This document shows, piece after piece, positions 8,622-22,593 of a stretch of 64,000 nt of DNA. Within the stretch, counting starts at the first letter, position 1, and each line of letters opens with the position of its first letter. The translations under genes were made by a program, and so were the position numbers. The notes beneath the pieces are model-generated. The model did no database searches. It had not been told where the DNA came from and saw only the letters and a program-made list of their open reading frames with translations. This stretch comes from Pseudonocardia parietis (GTDB lineage: Bacteria; Actinomycetota; Actinomycetes; Mycobacteriales; Pseudonocardiaceae): NCBI RefSeq assembly GCF_017876315.1, contig NZ_JAGINU010000001.1:6510001-6574000 (forward strand). Direction: 5' to 3'.

Positions 8622-9418
8622 GACGGCGCCCCGGCGGTGGCCCCGGGCGGCAGGACCACGGTGCAGGTGGGGAGCCCGGCCGTCGTGACGGCGTCGGCGA
8701 AGTCGTACGGCGGACGCACCAGCAGCTCACGCATCCGGCCACCGGTCCGGCCCGGCACCGAGCGGAGGCCGGTGACCGCGAGCGTCCCCCAGTGCACCGG
8801 CAACGCGACCCGCGGGGCCAGCCTGCGGACCGCCTCGGCGGCACCGGCCGGGTCCAGGTGCCCCGGGCCGAGGCTCGGTCCCCATCCCCACACCGGCAGC
8901 GCGGCCAGGTCGATCCGGCCCTGCGCGGCGACGTCGTCGAGGCCCGGGAACAGGCCGGTGTCGCCTGCGCTGTAGACGCGCAGCCCGTCGGCCTCGAGCA
9001 GGTGTCCCATCGCGTCGGCCTGCGGGCCGTGCGTCAGCCGCGGGCCCCAGCGGTGCCCGGAGTGGTCGGCCGGGGTGGCGGTGACGCGCAGCCCGCCGAA
9101 CACCCGGGCCTGCCCGACGGCCAGCTCGGAGACCCGCGGCACCCCGCGGCGTCGCAGCCAGTCCCCCGCCCCGGCCGGCACGACGACCTCGGTGCAGGCC
9201 GGCAGCCTGCGCAGCGACGGGAGGTGCAGGTGGTCGGCGTGCAGGTGCGAGATCAGCACCAGGTCGACGCCGGCGAGCTCGGCCGGGTCGACCGCGGGCA
9301 CCACCCGACGCAGCGGCCCGATCACGCCGGTCAGCACCGGGTCGGTCAGCACCGTGCGCCCACCCATCCGCAGCCGCAGCGTGCTGTGGCCGAGGAACGT
9401 CGTCTCCGGCAGGTCCAC
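8618..9418 (-). CDS. MBL-fold metal-dependent hydrolase (UlaG-like)
   Basis: 266 residues. The metal site is clear: ISHLHADHLHLPSL (HxHxDH), a later His in ATPADHSGHRW, and Asp in VYSAGDTGLFPG. The N-terminus ETTFLGHSTLRLRMGGRTVLTDP matches UlaG/RomA-type hydrolases such as NAPE-PLD-like lipases and lactonases. The reaction is not known. First gene of a two-gene operon with the DedA-like gene, by ATGA overlap. Confidence 0.85.
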   Translation of the reverse strand: MDLPETTFLGHSTLRLRMGGRTVLTDPVLTGVIGPLRRVVPAVDPAELAGVDLVLISHLHADHLHLPSLRRLPACTEVVVPAGAGDWLRRRGVPRVSELAVGQARVFGGLRVTATPADHSGHRWGPRLTHGPQADAMGHLLEADGLRVYSAGDTGLFPGLDDVAAQGRIDLAALPVWGWGPSLGPGHLDPAGAAEAVRRLAPRVALPVHWGTLAVTGLRSVPGRTGGRMRELLVRPPYDFADAVTTAGLPTCTVVLPPGATAGAPS

Positions 9419-9438
9419 GCCGTCGATTATCCCCGCGT

Positions 9439-9849
9439 TCAGGCGTTCCCGAGGACGCGGTCGACGACGATCTCCAGCACCACCCGCTGCGGGTTCACCC
9501 GAGGCTCCTTGTACTCCCGGGCGTAGCGGCGCTCGGCGTCACGCACCGACTCCGGGTCGTCCCGGACGACGGCGACGCCCTCGATCGTCGACCAGGTCCG
9601 GCCCTCGACCAGCGTGACCGAGACCCGGGTGCCCTCGGGTCCGGCGGCCGCGACGTTGCGGGCCTTCTGCGAGCCCCCGCTGCAGATCACCCGGGCGGTC
9701 CGCTCCTCGATGTCGAGGGTGGCGCCGACCGGCACCGCGTGCGGCGTCCCGTCCCGCCGCAGGGTCACGAGGATGCACGGGCGGCGCTCCGACCAGAGCT
9801 CACGGAACCGGTCGGAGACACCGTCGGCGAGGGAGCGGCGTCGGTTCAT
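9439..9849 (-). CDS. PPOX-class F420-dependent oxidoreductase
   Basis: About 136 residues from the ATG at 9849; an in-frame ATG at 9858 is also possible. The split-barrel fold is suggested by FRELWSERRPCILVTLRRDGTPHAVPVGA, the early strand with a small-residue turn, and the RTWSTIEGVAVV strand that follows. Actinobacterial members of this family use F420 or flavin to reduce diverse substrates. It ends 20 bases before the metallo-hydrolase start and could be read with that operon. Confidence 0.75.
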   Translation of the reverse strand: MNRRRSLADGVSDRFRELWSERRPCILVTLRRDGTPHAVPVGATLDIEERTARVICSGGSQKARNVAAAGPEGTRVSVTLVEGRTWSTIEGVAVVRDDPESVRDAERRYAREYKEPRVNPQRVVLEIVVDRVLGNA

Positions 9850-9874
9850 ACCCGCCATCCTCGCCCCACGACAG

Positions 9875-9935
9875 GATCCGCGTCCTGGGAGTCCCGGGCG
9901 CGGCATCCCACTCCGGGCCTCCCAGGACGCGGATC
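9875..9935. repeat. 17-bp perfect inverted repeat with 27-base loop
   Basis: 9875-9891 and 9919-9935 are exact reverse complements. The element lies between two divergent starts, so it is not at the end of a transcript. Its size and perfection recall the longer palindrome at 34359-34418, though the sequences differ. Confidence 0.8.
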
Positions 9936-10001
9936 TTCACTCCCGGGAACGCGTCCCGCTGATCCACCTCGCCCGATCGCGCGGCCCGCGACCCTGCTCC
10001 G

Positions 10002-10489
10002 GTGCGATTCGAGGACGTGCTGCGCCGGCAACACGGCGTGATCATCCGCGCCGAGGCCCGGGACTGCGGGCTGTCCGCCCACACCGTGCGCGCACGGATC
10101 GCACGCGGTGAGTGGATCGAGGGGTACCCACCGCACTCGAAGCCGCGGCCACGCTGCCCGACGGCGCGACGTTCCTCGACCGGGCGCTCCAGCGCGGCCT
10201 CCCGTTCGCTGAGCTCTCGGCCGCCCACGATCGCAACATCGGCGCCGCCGGCATCCCCCGCGCGCGGCTACTGCTCGTCGAAGCCGCGGACCGCGCCGAC
10301 TCACGGGCCGAACGACGCCTCGTCGGGCACCTGCGCAGGGCCGGGATCGACGGCTTCGTCCTCGGACTGCCGTTCGGACCCTGGTTCATCGACATCGCGT
10401 TCCCCGAGCGGCGACTCGCGGTGGAGATCGACGGCTGGGCCTTGGAGTCCCCAGGTCGTCACGCGCACCCGGCACTCCCCGGACCGTGA
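10002..10489 (+). pseudogene. Decayed AbiEi-N/DUF559-type gene
   Basis: The first frame (from 10002) reads MRFEDVLRRQHGVIIRAEAR and an HTH-like AHTVRARIARGEW, the usual N-terminus of an actinobacterial family with an AbiEi-like winged helix and a C-terminal DUF559/Vsr-like nuclease fold. At about 10110 the homologous reading jumps to another frame (LPDGATFLDRALQRGLPF ... FIDIAFPERRLAVEIDGWA, 10157-10441). The middle ~80-100 residues are missing and the C-terminal catalytic helix is replaced by unrelated sequence ending at 10489. So there is an internal deletion, a frame change and a 3' truncation; no working protein is expected. Confidence 0.7.
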
Positions 10490-10617
10490 TCATGCCGGGA
10501 CGCGGCAGGGCGGTGGTGAGAATGCTGCCAATGCAAACTTTCGTGTTGCCCCGGACCTGACGACCGTGCTCATCTGATCCGGCACCCTTGCTCGCCGTCA
10601 CGACCTACGGAGGTCAT

Positions 10618-12081
10618 GTGTTCCGGGACCGTCGCCCTGCCCAGGCCACGCCCGGAACCTCCGCACCTCCCCGGCCCCTCGTGACGATCATCGTGCTCGC
10701 CTCGTGCGGGCTGCTCGTCTCGCTGGTGCAGACGATGGTGGTGCCGCTGCTGCCGCTGTTCCCGCAGCTGCTGTCGGTGAGCCCGTCGACGGCGTCCTGG
10801 CTGATCACCGCGACGCTGGTCGCGGGCGCGGTGTCGGCGCCGGTGCTGGGCCGGCTCGGGGACATGTACGGCAAGCGCCGGATGCTGCTGGTCGCGCTCG
10901 GCCTGGTCGGTGCCGGGTCGCTGCTCGGCGCGGTGTCGCCGGGGATCGAGCTGCTGCTCGTCGGGCGGGTGCTGCAGGGTGCGTCGTTCGGCGTCATCGC
11001 GCTCGGCATGAGCCTGATCCGGGACGTCCTTCCGCCGGAGCGCGTCGGCACCGGGGTCGGGCTGATGTCGTCGTCGCTCGGTTTCGGCGCCGCGATCGGG
11101 CTTCCGGTCACCGGCGTCGTCGCGCAGTTCGCCGACTGGCGCTGGCTGTTCGCCGGTGCCGCGGTGGTCGCGGTGTTCCAGATCCTGCTGGTGCGGCGCC
11201 TGGTCCCCGAGTCCGGGCTGCAGACCGGCGGCCGGTTCGACGCCGTCGGCGCGGTCGGGATCAGCGGGACCCTGGTCTGCCTGCTGCTCGCGGTCTCCAA
11301 GGGCAACGACTGGGGCTGGACGTCGCCGCCGGTACTCGGCCTGCTCGGTGCCACCGTGCTGCTGGCGCTGGTGACCGGTCGCTACCAGCTGCGTGTCGCG
11401 AGCCCGCTGGTCGACCTGCGGGTGTCCGCGCGACCGGCCGTGCTGCTGACCAACCTGGCCTCGGTCCTGGTCGGCTTCGCGATGTTCGCCGGCTTCGTGC
11501 TCGCGACCCAGATCCTGCAGGCGCCGACGTCCACCGGGTACGGCTTCGGCCTCTCGCTCGTCACCTCCGGGCTGGTGCTGCTCCCGATGGGTGGGGCGAT
11601 GGTGGTCTTCTCGACCGCGTCCGCGCAGTTGTCTCGGGTGCGCGGGCCGCGCACGACGCTGGTACTGGGCACCGTGCTGCTCGGTCTCGGGAACCTGGCG
11701 TTCGCGCTGATGCCCGGCACGCTCGGGATGCTCATCCTCGTCACGACCGTCACCGCGGTCGGTGCGGCCCTGGCTTACTCCGCCATCCCGCTGCTGATCA
11801 TGCGGGCGGTGCCGGAGGCCGAGACCGCCGCGGCGAACAGCCTCAACACCCTGGCCCGCCAGCTCGGAACCAGTTCGTGCACCGCCGTGGTGGCCGCGGT
11901 GACGACGGCGTTCATGATCGACGGGGGCGTCTTCCCGGCGGGCACCGCCTACACGATCTCGTTCCTCGCAGCCGGCGTGGCGGGGTTGCTGGCCGCGCTG
12001 CTCGTCGCGCTCACCCCCGCCCCCGCGATCAGCGACACGCACCCCACCGACGCCGCAGGCGCACCCGCGGCCGCTGCCTGA
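10618..12081 (+). CDS. DHA2-family MFS efflux transporter
   Basis: About 487 residues with roughly 14 hydrophobic segments. Motif A after helix 2 reads GRLGDMYGKRRMLL and motif C-like Gly/Pro-rich sequence follows (GFGAAIGLPVTGVVAQFADWRW), typical of EmrB/QacA-type proton-drug antiporters. The substrate is unknown. The GTG at 10618 follows a GGAGGT; a TTG at 10588 would add 10 residues. No TetR or MarR regulator is adjacent. Confidence 0.85.
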   Translation: MFRDRRPAQATPGTSAPPRPLVTIIVLASCGLLVSLVQTMVVPLLPLFPQLLSVSPSTASWLITATLVAGAVSAPVLGRLGDMYGKRRMLLVALGLVGAGSLLGAVSPGIELLLVGRVLQGASFGVIALGMSLIRDVLPPERVGTGVGLMSSSLGFGAAIGLPVTGVVAQFADWRWLFAGAAVVAVFQILLVRRLVPESGLQTGGRFDAVGAVGISGTLVCLLLAVSKGNDWGWTSPPVLGLLGATVLLALVTGRYQLRVASPLVDLRVSARPAVLLTNLASVLVGFAMFAGFVLATQILQAPTSTGYGFGLSLVTSGLVLLPMGGAMVVFSTASAQLSRVRGPRTTLVLGTVLLGLGNLAFALMPGTLGMLILVTTVTAVGAALAYSAIPLLIMRAVPEAETAAANSLNTLARQLGTSSCTAVVAAVTTAFMIDGGVFPAGTAYTISFLAAGVAGLLAALLVALTPAPAISDTHPTDAAGAPAAAA

Positions 12082-12437
12082 ACCGGGTGGCCGGGCCGGC
12101 CGGAACCCGGTCGCCCTGCACGTGCACGTGCACGCGGCGGAACCGCCCGGACACCCGCCGTGATCACTCCATTGTGGATGATGTCGTGCCGACCACCTGC
12201 ACAGACGACCGAATCAATACATAAACCGGCGAGTAGACCCGCCGGTAACATTCTCGCCGGTAACAGTCCAAGTTGACCGACTATCCGTGAGAGCGCACAC
12301 TCCGGGGCCGGATCACATTCCGATCGCGCCTGTTCACCGATACCGTCTGGGGTACCGCATCCGCATCGCTCACCCGGCCGTACACACTTTCGGCCTGGTG
12401 TTTCAGCCCGGCAGGCGCCACCCCTGGAGGTCGTCAC
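12082..12437. other. 356-base intergenic region upstream of the KAS III operon
   Basis: No open frame looks protein-like. It begins with a weak GC hairpin (ACCGGGT/ACCCGGT) that may end the exporter transcript. The centre, about 12165-12280, is unusually AT-rich for this window and holds two near copies of CGCCGGTAACA, so it probably carries the promoter and perhaps an operator for the operon at 12438. The ATG at 12438 has a GGAGG Shine-Dalgarno. Confidence 0.5.
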
Positions 12438-14387
12438 ATGAAGCCGTTCGTGGTAAACAACCACGACCGTCTGGTCTTTCCCGCCAATTTTCTCGGAGAA
12501 CTCGATTTCTCCGTAATTGACGATCTCGATCAGTTCACGGCAATCGTCGGGCGCGATTTCGAGGCGAAGGCCCCTACCGGGACCGACATCCTCGAGCGGG
12601 TCACGGCCGGGAAGTACGAGAGCCGGTTCGCGCTGCTCCGGGACATGGGCCAGAACCTGTTCTGGGTCAACCGCTACTCGATGACCATGTTCGAGAAGCG
12701 CCCCACCCGCTGGCGCGACCTGCCCCGGCACCGCAGCGACGTCTTCCTCCCCACGCTGACCCCGTGGCGCGACGCGCAGGAGAAGGTCCGTGCGGTCCGC
12801 GAGGCCTTCGGGTCGCTGCCGTCCACCTGGGACGACGCGGCCGAACAGAAGATCTTCGACCTGCTCTTCGACGTGTTCGGCAACCGCCGCCACCACGCCA
12901 CCGAGCTGCCGGCCCTCAAGCCGACCGTGCAGGAGTTCCTGACCACCCCGGGCGCGCAGACGTTCGTCGTGCCGCACCACGACCCGGACTACCCGGTGTT
13001 CTCCTTCGGCGAGATCCTCGACGCGCACGCCGACCGTCCGGAGCTCGAGGCCCTCACCCGGTGGGCGATGGTCCTGCACAACCAGTACCCCTGGGACCGG
13101 GCCGCGACCGAGCTGCGCACCGCCGAGCAGATCGGCGACGACGACTACGTCATCGCGTTCCACCCGCGCAACCGCGACGTCGAGGCGTTCCTCGACCGCG
13201 CCACCGGTGCCCGGCCGACCCGCCGCGGCCGCATCTCCACCCAGGCCGAGCCGGTGCAGCCGCAGACACCGCTGCTCCCGGTGCGGGTCCGTGAGGCCTT
13301 CCGGGTCCAGCCCCGGATCGAGTCGCTGGCCGTGGCCCGCGGCGAGCACGTCTGCTCGAACGACGACGTCGTCCGCAACTCCGCGTTCTCCTGGTCGCCG
13401 ATGAGCGCCGCGGAGATCTCCACCAAGACCGGCATCGACCAGCGCCGCTACACCGAGCTGGACATCGAGGACCTCGCCTGGTCCGCGGCCGTCCGCGCAC
13501 TGGAGCACTCCGGGCGCGACCGCTCCGAGATCGGCGCCGTGCTCGTCGCCACCTGCACCAGCGAGCGGCTGATCCCGTCGCTGTCCACGTGGCTGTCGGG
13601 CCGGCTGGGCCTGCTGCAGACCCACTGCTCGGCCGACATCATCGCCGCCTGCGCCGGGCTGCCCTACGGCCTGTCCGAGGCCGTCCGCCAGCTGCAGGAG
13701 GTCGAGCGGCCGGTCCTGCTGGTCTGCGTCGAGAAGTTCTCCGACAAGATCGGTAACGTCCGCACCTCCCGGATGATCTTCGGGGACGGGGCGGCGGCCA
13801 TGGTGATCGCACCGGCCGCCGAGGGCGAGCGGGGCGACGTCGACCTGCTGCAGACCTACGCATCCGGCCCGGACTCCCAGGTCAACTCGATCATCTGGCC
13901 GAACCCGGAGTTCGACAACGACATCACCGTCTACGGCCCCGAGGTCAAGGCGCTGGTCGCCCGCTACCTCGCGCAGATGATCTCCGAGCTGGGCGAGCAG
14001 CCCGGTCCCGGCGGGGACGGCACGATGCTGGACGCGATCGACCTGATCGTCCCGCACCAGGCGAACAAGACGATGATCCTGCAGCTCGCGGAGAAGGCCG
14101 GGCTGTCGGCCGAGCAGCTCTACTTCAACATCGGGTCGATGGGCAACGTCTCCGCGGCGTCCATCCCGATCGCGATGTTCGACGCGGTCGCCGACGGCGC
14201 CGTGAGCGGGCGGAAGCGGGTGTTCGCGCCCGGCTTCGGCGCCGGGGCGGTCGGTGGCTACGCCGTGCTCGAGGTCGATCCGGCCGTGATGGCCCCGGAG
14301 GTGTTCCTCGACCCGGCGACCGCCGCCGAGGTGCCCGTCCCGTCCGCGCCCACGTCCGACGACGTCCGCATCGCGTTCGGCGAGTGA
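12438..14387 (+). CDS. 3-oxoacyl-ACP synthase III (KAS III)-like enzyme with a long unknown N-terminal region
   Basis: 649 residues, about twice a normal KAS III. Residues ~285-615 are the thiolase-fold condensing enzyme: nucleophile Cys405 in AACAGLPYG, His540 in VPHQANKTM and Asn570 in GSMGNVSAAS, the full Cys-His-Asn triad. Residues 1-280 are not a domain I recognise; they are soluble, with aromatic and charged residues but no repeats or membrane helix. KAS III enzymes condense an acyl-CoA starter with malonyl-ACP; the NphT7 branch uses malonyl-CoA and gives acetoacetyl-CoA. The next two genes encode an acyl-CoA carboxylase and an acetoacetyl-CoA-reductase-like SDR, which favours CoA-based chemistry. 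That last step is inference. Confidence 0.85.
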   Translation: MKPFVVNNHDRLVFPANFLGELDFSVIDDLDQFTAIVGRDFEAKAPTGTDILERVTAGKYESRFALLRDMGQNLFWVNRYSMTMFEKRPTRWRDLPRHRSDVFLPTLTPWRDAQEKVRAVREAFGSLPSTWDDAAEQKIFDLLFDVFGNRRHHATELPALKPTVQEFLTTPGAQTFVVPHHDPDYPVFSFGEILDAHADRPELEALTRWAMVLHNQYPWDRAATELRTAEQIGDDDYVIAFHPRNRDVEAFLDRATGARPTRRGRISTQAEPVQPQTPLLPVRVREAFRVQPRIESLAVARGEHVCSNDDVVRNSAFSWSPMSAAEISTKTGIDQRRYTELDIEDLAWSAAVRALEHSGRDRSEIGAVLVATCTSERLIPSLSTWLSGRLGLLQTHCSADIIAACAGLPYGLSEAVRQLQEVERPVLLVCVEKFSDKIGNVRTSRMIFGDGAAAMVIAPAAEGERGDVDLLQTYASGPDSQVNSIIWPNPEFDNDITVYGPEVKALVARYLAQMISELGEQPGPGGDGTMLDAIDLIVPHQANKTMILQLAEKAGLSAEQLYFNIGSMGNVSAASIPIAMFDAVADGAVSGRKRVFAPGFGAGAVGGYAVLEVDPAVMAPEVFLDPATAAEVPVPSAPTSDDVRIAFGE

Positions 14388-14485
14388 CAGGCCCGGTTCC
14401 GACCGGTAGTACAGGGCGGGTCAGCCGTCCTGCTCGAATAGACCGTCACCCGCCGTTGCAGCCATCAGGAGCAGTGAAGACCACC

Positions 14486-20136
<5,651 letters not shown>

Positions 20137-20140
<4 letters not shown>

Positions 20141-20904
20141 CCGCCATCTCCGACACCCACCCGGACCAGCGCGTCGCGATCGTCACCGGAGGCGCGCGTG
20201 GGATCGGCGCGGCCATCACCACCGCACTCGCCCGCCAGGGCGTGCACGTCGCCGCCGGGTACTCGTCCAACTCCAAGGCCGCCGAGGACCTGCAGGAGAA
20301 GCTGGGCGCCGAGGGCGCCTCGGTCTCGGTCCACCAGGGCAACGTCGGCTCGCCGGAGGACTGCCAGCGCGTCGTCTCCGAGGTGCTGGAGCAGCGGGGC
20401 CGGGTCGACTACCTGATCAACAACGCCGGCATCACCGTCGACAAGACCGTCCGCAAGCTGACCGTCGACGACTGGCACGCGGTGCTGCGGATCAACCTGT
20501 CCGGGGCCTTCTACATGAGCAAGGCCGTGCTCGAGCACATGACCGACAACCAGTTCGGCCGGATCGTGAACATCTCCTCGGTGATCGGCCAGATCGGCTC
20601 GATCGGCCAGGCGAACTACGCCTCCTCCAAGGCGGGCCTGATCGGCTTCTCGAAGTCGCTCGCCCAGGAGGTCGCCCGCAAGGGCGTCACCGTCAACTGT
20701 GTCGCGCCGGGCTTCATCGAGACCGAGATGGTCGCCGCGGTGCCGGAGAAGGCGATGGAGAAGATCCTGGCGAAGATCCCGGTCGGCCGCCTCGGCCAGG
20801 CCGACGAGATCGCGCGCACCGTCCAGTTCCTGGTCGACGAGCGCGCGGGCTACGTCACCGGTTCGGTGATCAGTGTCAACGGCGGCCTGGACATGGGGTC
20901 CTGA
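20137..20904 (+). CDS. SDR-family 3-oxoacyl/acetoacetyl-CoA reductase (FabG/PhaB-like)
   Basis: 255 residues. Classical SDR motifs are intact: TGGARGIG cofactor loop, NNAGI, the catalytic Ser-Tyr-Lys (NISSVIGQ, YASSKAG) and the C-terminal VNGGLDMGS. Several strings (NNAGITVDKTVRKLTVDDW, QEVARKGVTVNCV, KILAKIPVGRLG) resemble PhaB acetoacetyl-CoA reductase as much as FabG. It would reduce the 3-keto product of the upstream KAS III with NADPH. The ATG overlaps the carboxylase stop and has an AGGAGG Shine-Dalgarno, so the genes are coupled. The step order is inferred from family and context. Confidence 0.88.
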
Positions 20905-20919
20905 CCGTCCTTCCCGGCC

Positions 20920-20951
20920 GAGGGCCTCGCACAGTGCTGTGCGGGGCCCTC
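20920..20951 (+). terminator. Hairpin terminator after the KAS III-carboxylase-reductase operon
   Basis: A stem of about 14-15 bp with a single T-G wobble (20920-20934 with 20937-20951) begins 16 bases after the reductase stop. It marks the end of the three-gene operon. Confidence 0.7.
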
Positions 20952-21106
20952 GTGCGTTGCGCCGGTCCGGCTCACCGGAGCCGACCGGTTCTCCCGCCGA
21001 GATGCGGATCAGCGGGAAGTGTCGATCTCCGCAGGCCGTTGAGCTGCATCTCGGCGAGGACGATACGTGCTCGGACGGAATCGGCGCGACCATTCGGCCC
21101 GTGGGG

Positions 21107-22324
21107 TCAGCGCCGGGAGCACAGCCCCTTGGACTCCAGGACGCGGGCCGCGGCGGCGTCGTTCGCCTCGGGGGTGATCCGGCCGTCGGCGAGGGCCTTC
21201 TCCCCGGCGTCGAGCAGCGGGCCGACCGCGGTCACGTTGGAGAACAGCGCGATGTCCGCGCCGGCCGCGAGCGCCCGGGTGGTGGCCTCGGCGAGGCCGT
21301 ACCGGTCGGTGATCGCCTTCATGGCGCCGAGGTCGTCGGTCATGGCGACCCCGTCGAACCGGTACTTCTCGCGCAGCAGCCGGTAGGCGGCCGGGTCGAC
21401 GGTCGCCGGGTTCTCACCGGTCAGCCCGGGGACCTCCAGGTGTCCCAGCATCACGCCGATCCGGCCGTCGAGCGGCGTGCCCGGACCGACGAGCGCCGCG
21501 TACGGCTTCAGGTCGCGCTGCTCGAGCTCGGCCAGCGGCGGCGTGCTCACCGATCCCTCGTGCGAGTCACCGGAGCCGCTGCCGTGCCCGGGGAAGTGCT
21601 TGAGGACGCCGTACACCCCACCGGCCTGCTGCCCTTCGGCCCACGCCCGCGCGTAGCTCGTCGCGATGTCCGGGTCGTCGGAGAACGACCGGTCACCGAT
21701 GACCGAGGAGCGCGGCTTGTCGGAGACGTCCACCGACGGCGCGAGGTTCCAGGTGACACCGCGGGCCCGCAGCTGCTCGGCCCGGGTGCGGGCGATCTCG
21801 GTGACCTGCTCGGGGGTGCTCGACGCGGCCATCTGCCGGGCGCTGGGGATGTCGCCGTCGAGCTCGTCGATCCGCTGGACCCGGCCGCCCTCCTCGTCGA
21901 CGGCGACCGCGAGCGGGGTGCGCGAGGCATCCTGCAGGGCCTGCATCCGGCCGTCCCGCAGCAGCGCGGTCGCGTTGCCGCCCAGGAACACGCCGCCGAC
22001 CTGCGACCCCTTCACGATCGCCGCCGCACCGGCCGGGTCGGACGCGTCGACGCCGACCATCAGCCGCTGCGCGATCCGGTCCCGCGGGGAGAGCGCGGTG
22101 ACCATCGGGCTGCAGGTGTCGGTGACCTGCTCGACGCTCGCCGGCGCGGCCTGCGGCTGCGCCGGCGCGGACGGACCGCTGTGCGCGGTGAGCGCCGGAG
22201 CCGCGACGGCCACGGTGCCCGCGACCAGCGCCCCGACGACGGCCGCCGTGAGCAGCCCGGGACCGCGGGGCCGGCGCGCGGCGGAGGGGGCACGCGGCGC
22301 CGGCCGCTCGGTTCGTCCTCGCAT
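21107..22324 (-). CDS. Glycoside hydrolase family 3 beta-N-acetylhexosaminidase (NagZ-like), exported
   Basis: About 405 residues from the ATG at 22324; an in-frame GTG at 22345 adds seven. An N-terminal membrane/signal segment (LLTAAVVGALVAGTVAVAA) shows it is secreted or anchored. The GH3 domain has AVDEEGGRVQRID, FPGHGSGSGDSH (the His/Asp loop typical of NagZ) and VAMTDDLGAM with the nucleophile Asp. NagZ removes GlcNAc from peptidoglycan fragments; mycobacterial LpqI is an exported relative. A low-complexity Ala/Pro stretch separates the anchor from the enzyme. Role in wall turnover is by family. Confidence 0.85.
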   Translation of the reverse strand: MRGRTERPAPRAPSAARRPRGPGLLTAAVVGALVAGTVAVAAPALTAHSGPSAPAQPQAAPASVEQVTDTCSPMVTALSPRDRIAQRLMVGVDASDPAGAAAIVKGSQVGGVFLGGNATALLRDGRMQALQDASRTPLAVAVDEEGGRVQRIDELDGDIPSARQMAASSTPEQVTEIARTRAEQLRARGVTWNLAPSVDVSDKPRSSVIGDRSFSDDPDIATSYARAWAEGQQAGGVYGVLKHFPGHGSGSGDSHEGSVSTPPLAELEQRDLKPYAALVGPGTPLDGRIGVMLGHLEVPGLTGENPATVDPAAYRLLREKYRFDGVAMTDDLGAMKAITDRYGLAEATTRALAAGADIALFSNVTAVGPLLDAGEKALADGRITPEANDAAAARVLESKGLCSRR

Positions 22325-22345
22325 CGCCGACCATCGTGACAGCAC

Positions 22346-22593
22346 CGCGCCGCCCCGCCCGCCTACGCCCCGCCACCCCGCGTGTCCCGCCCCGCTCTCC
22401 CCCCGGAGGGGTGGTGCGCCCAGGTGAGCAGAGCAAAGCGTCCCGCGAGACCCGTGAAGGGCACGTGGGGGCAGTTCGATCTCGGGAGGACGACGCTCGT
22501 GTGCCCCTCGTGAGGCGGGTGTCGTGGGGCGGGGCGGGGCGGGGCGGCGGTGGCGTGGGGCGGGGCCTGGGGCGGTGGCGTGGGGCGGTGGCG
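22346..22593. other. Intergenic region with a G-rich repeat tract
   Basis: No protein-like frame. From about 22521 to 22597 the plus strand is an irregular run of GGGGC and GGTGGC units with several G3-4 blocks a few bases apart, which could form G-quadruplexes on the plus strand; the end overlaps the last codons of the reductase gene at 22594. The rest looks like ordinary spacer upstream of the NagZ gene. Confidence 0.55.
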
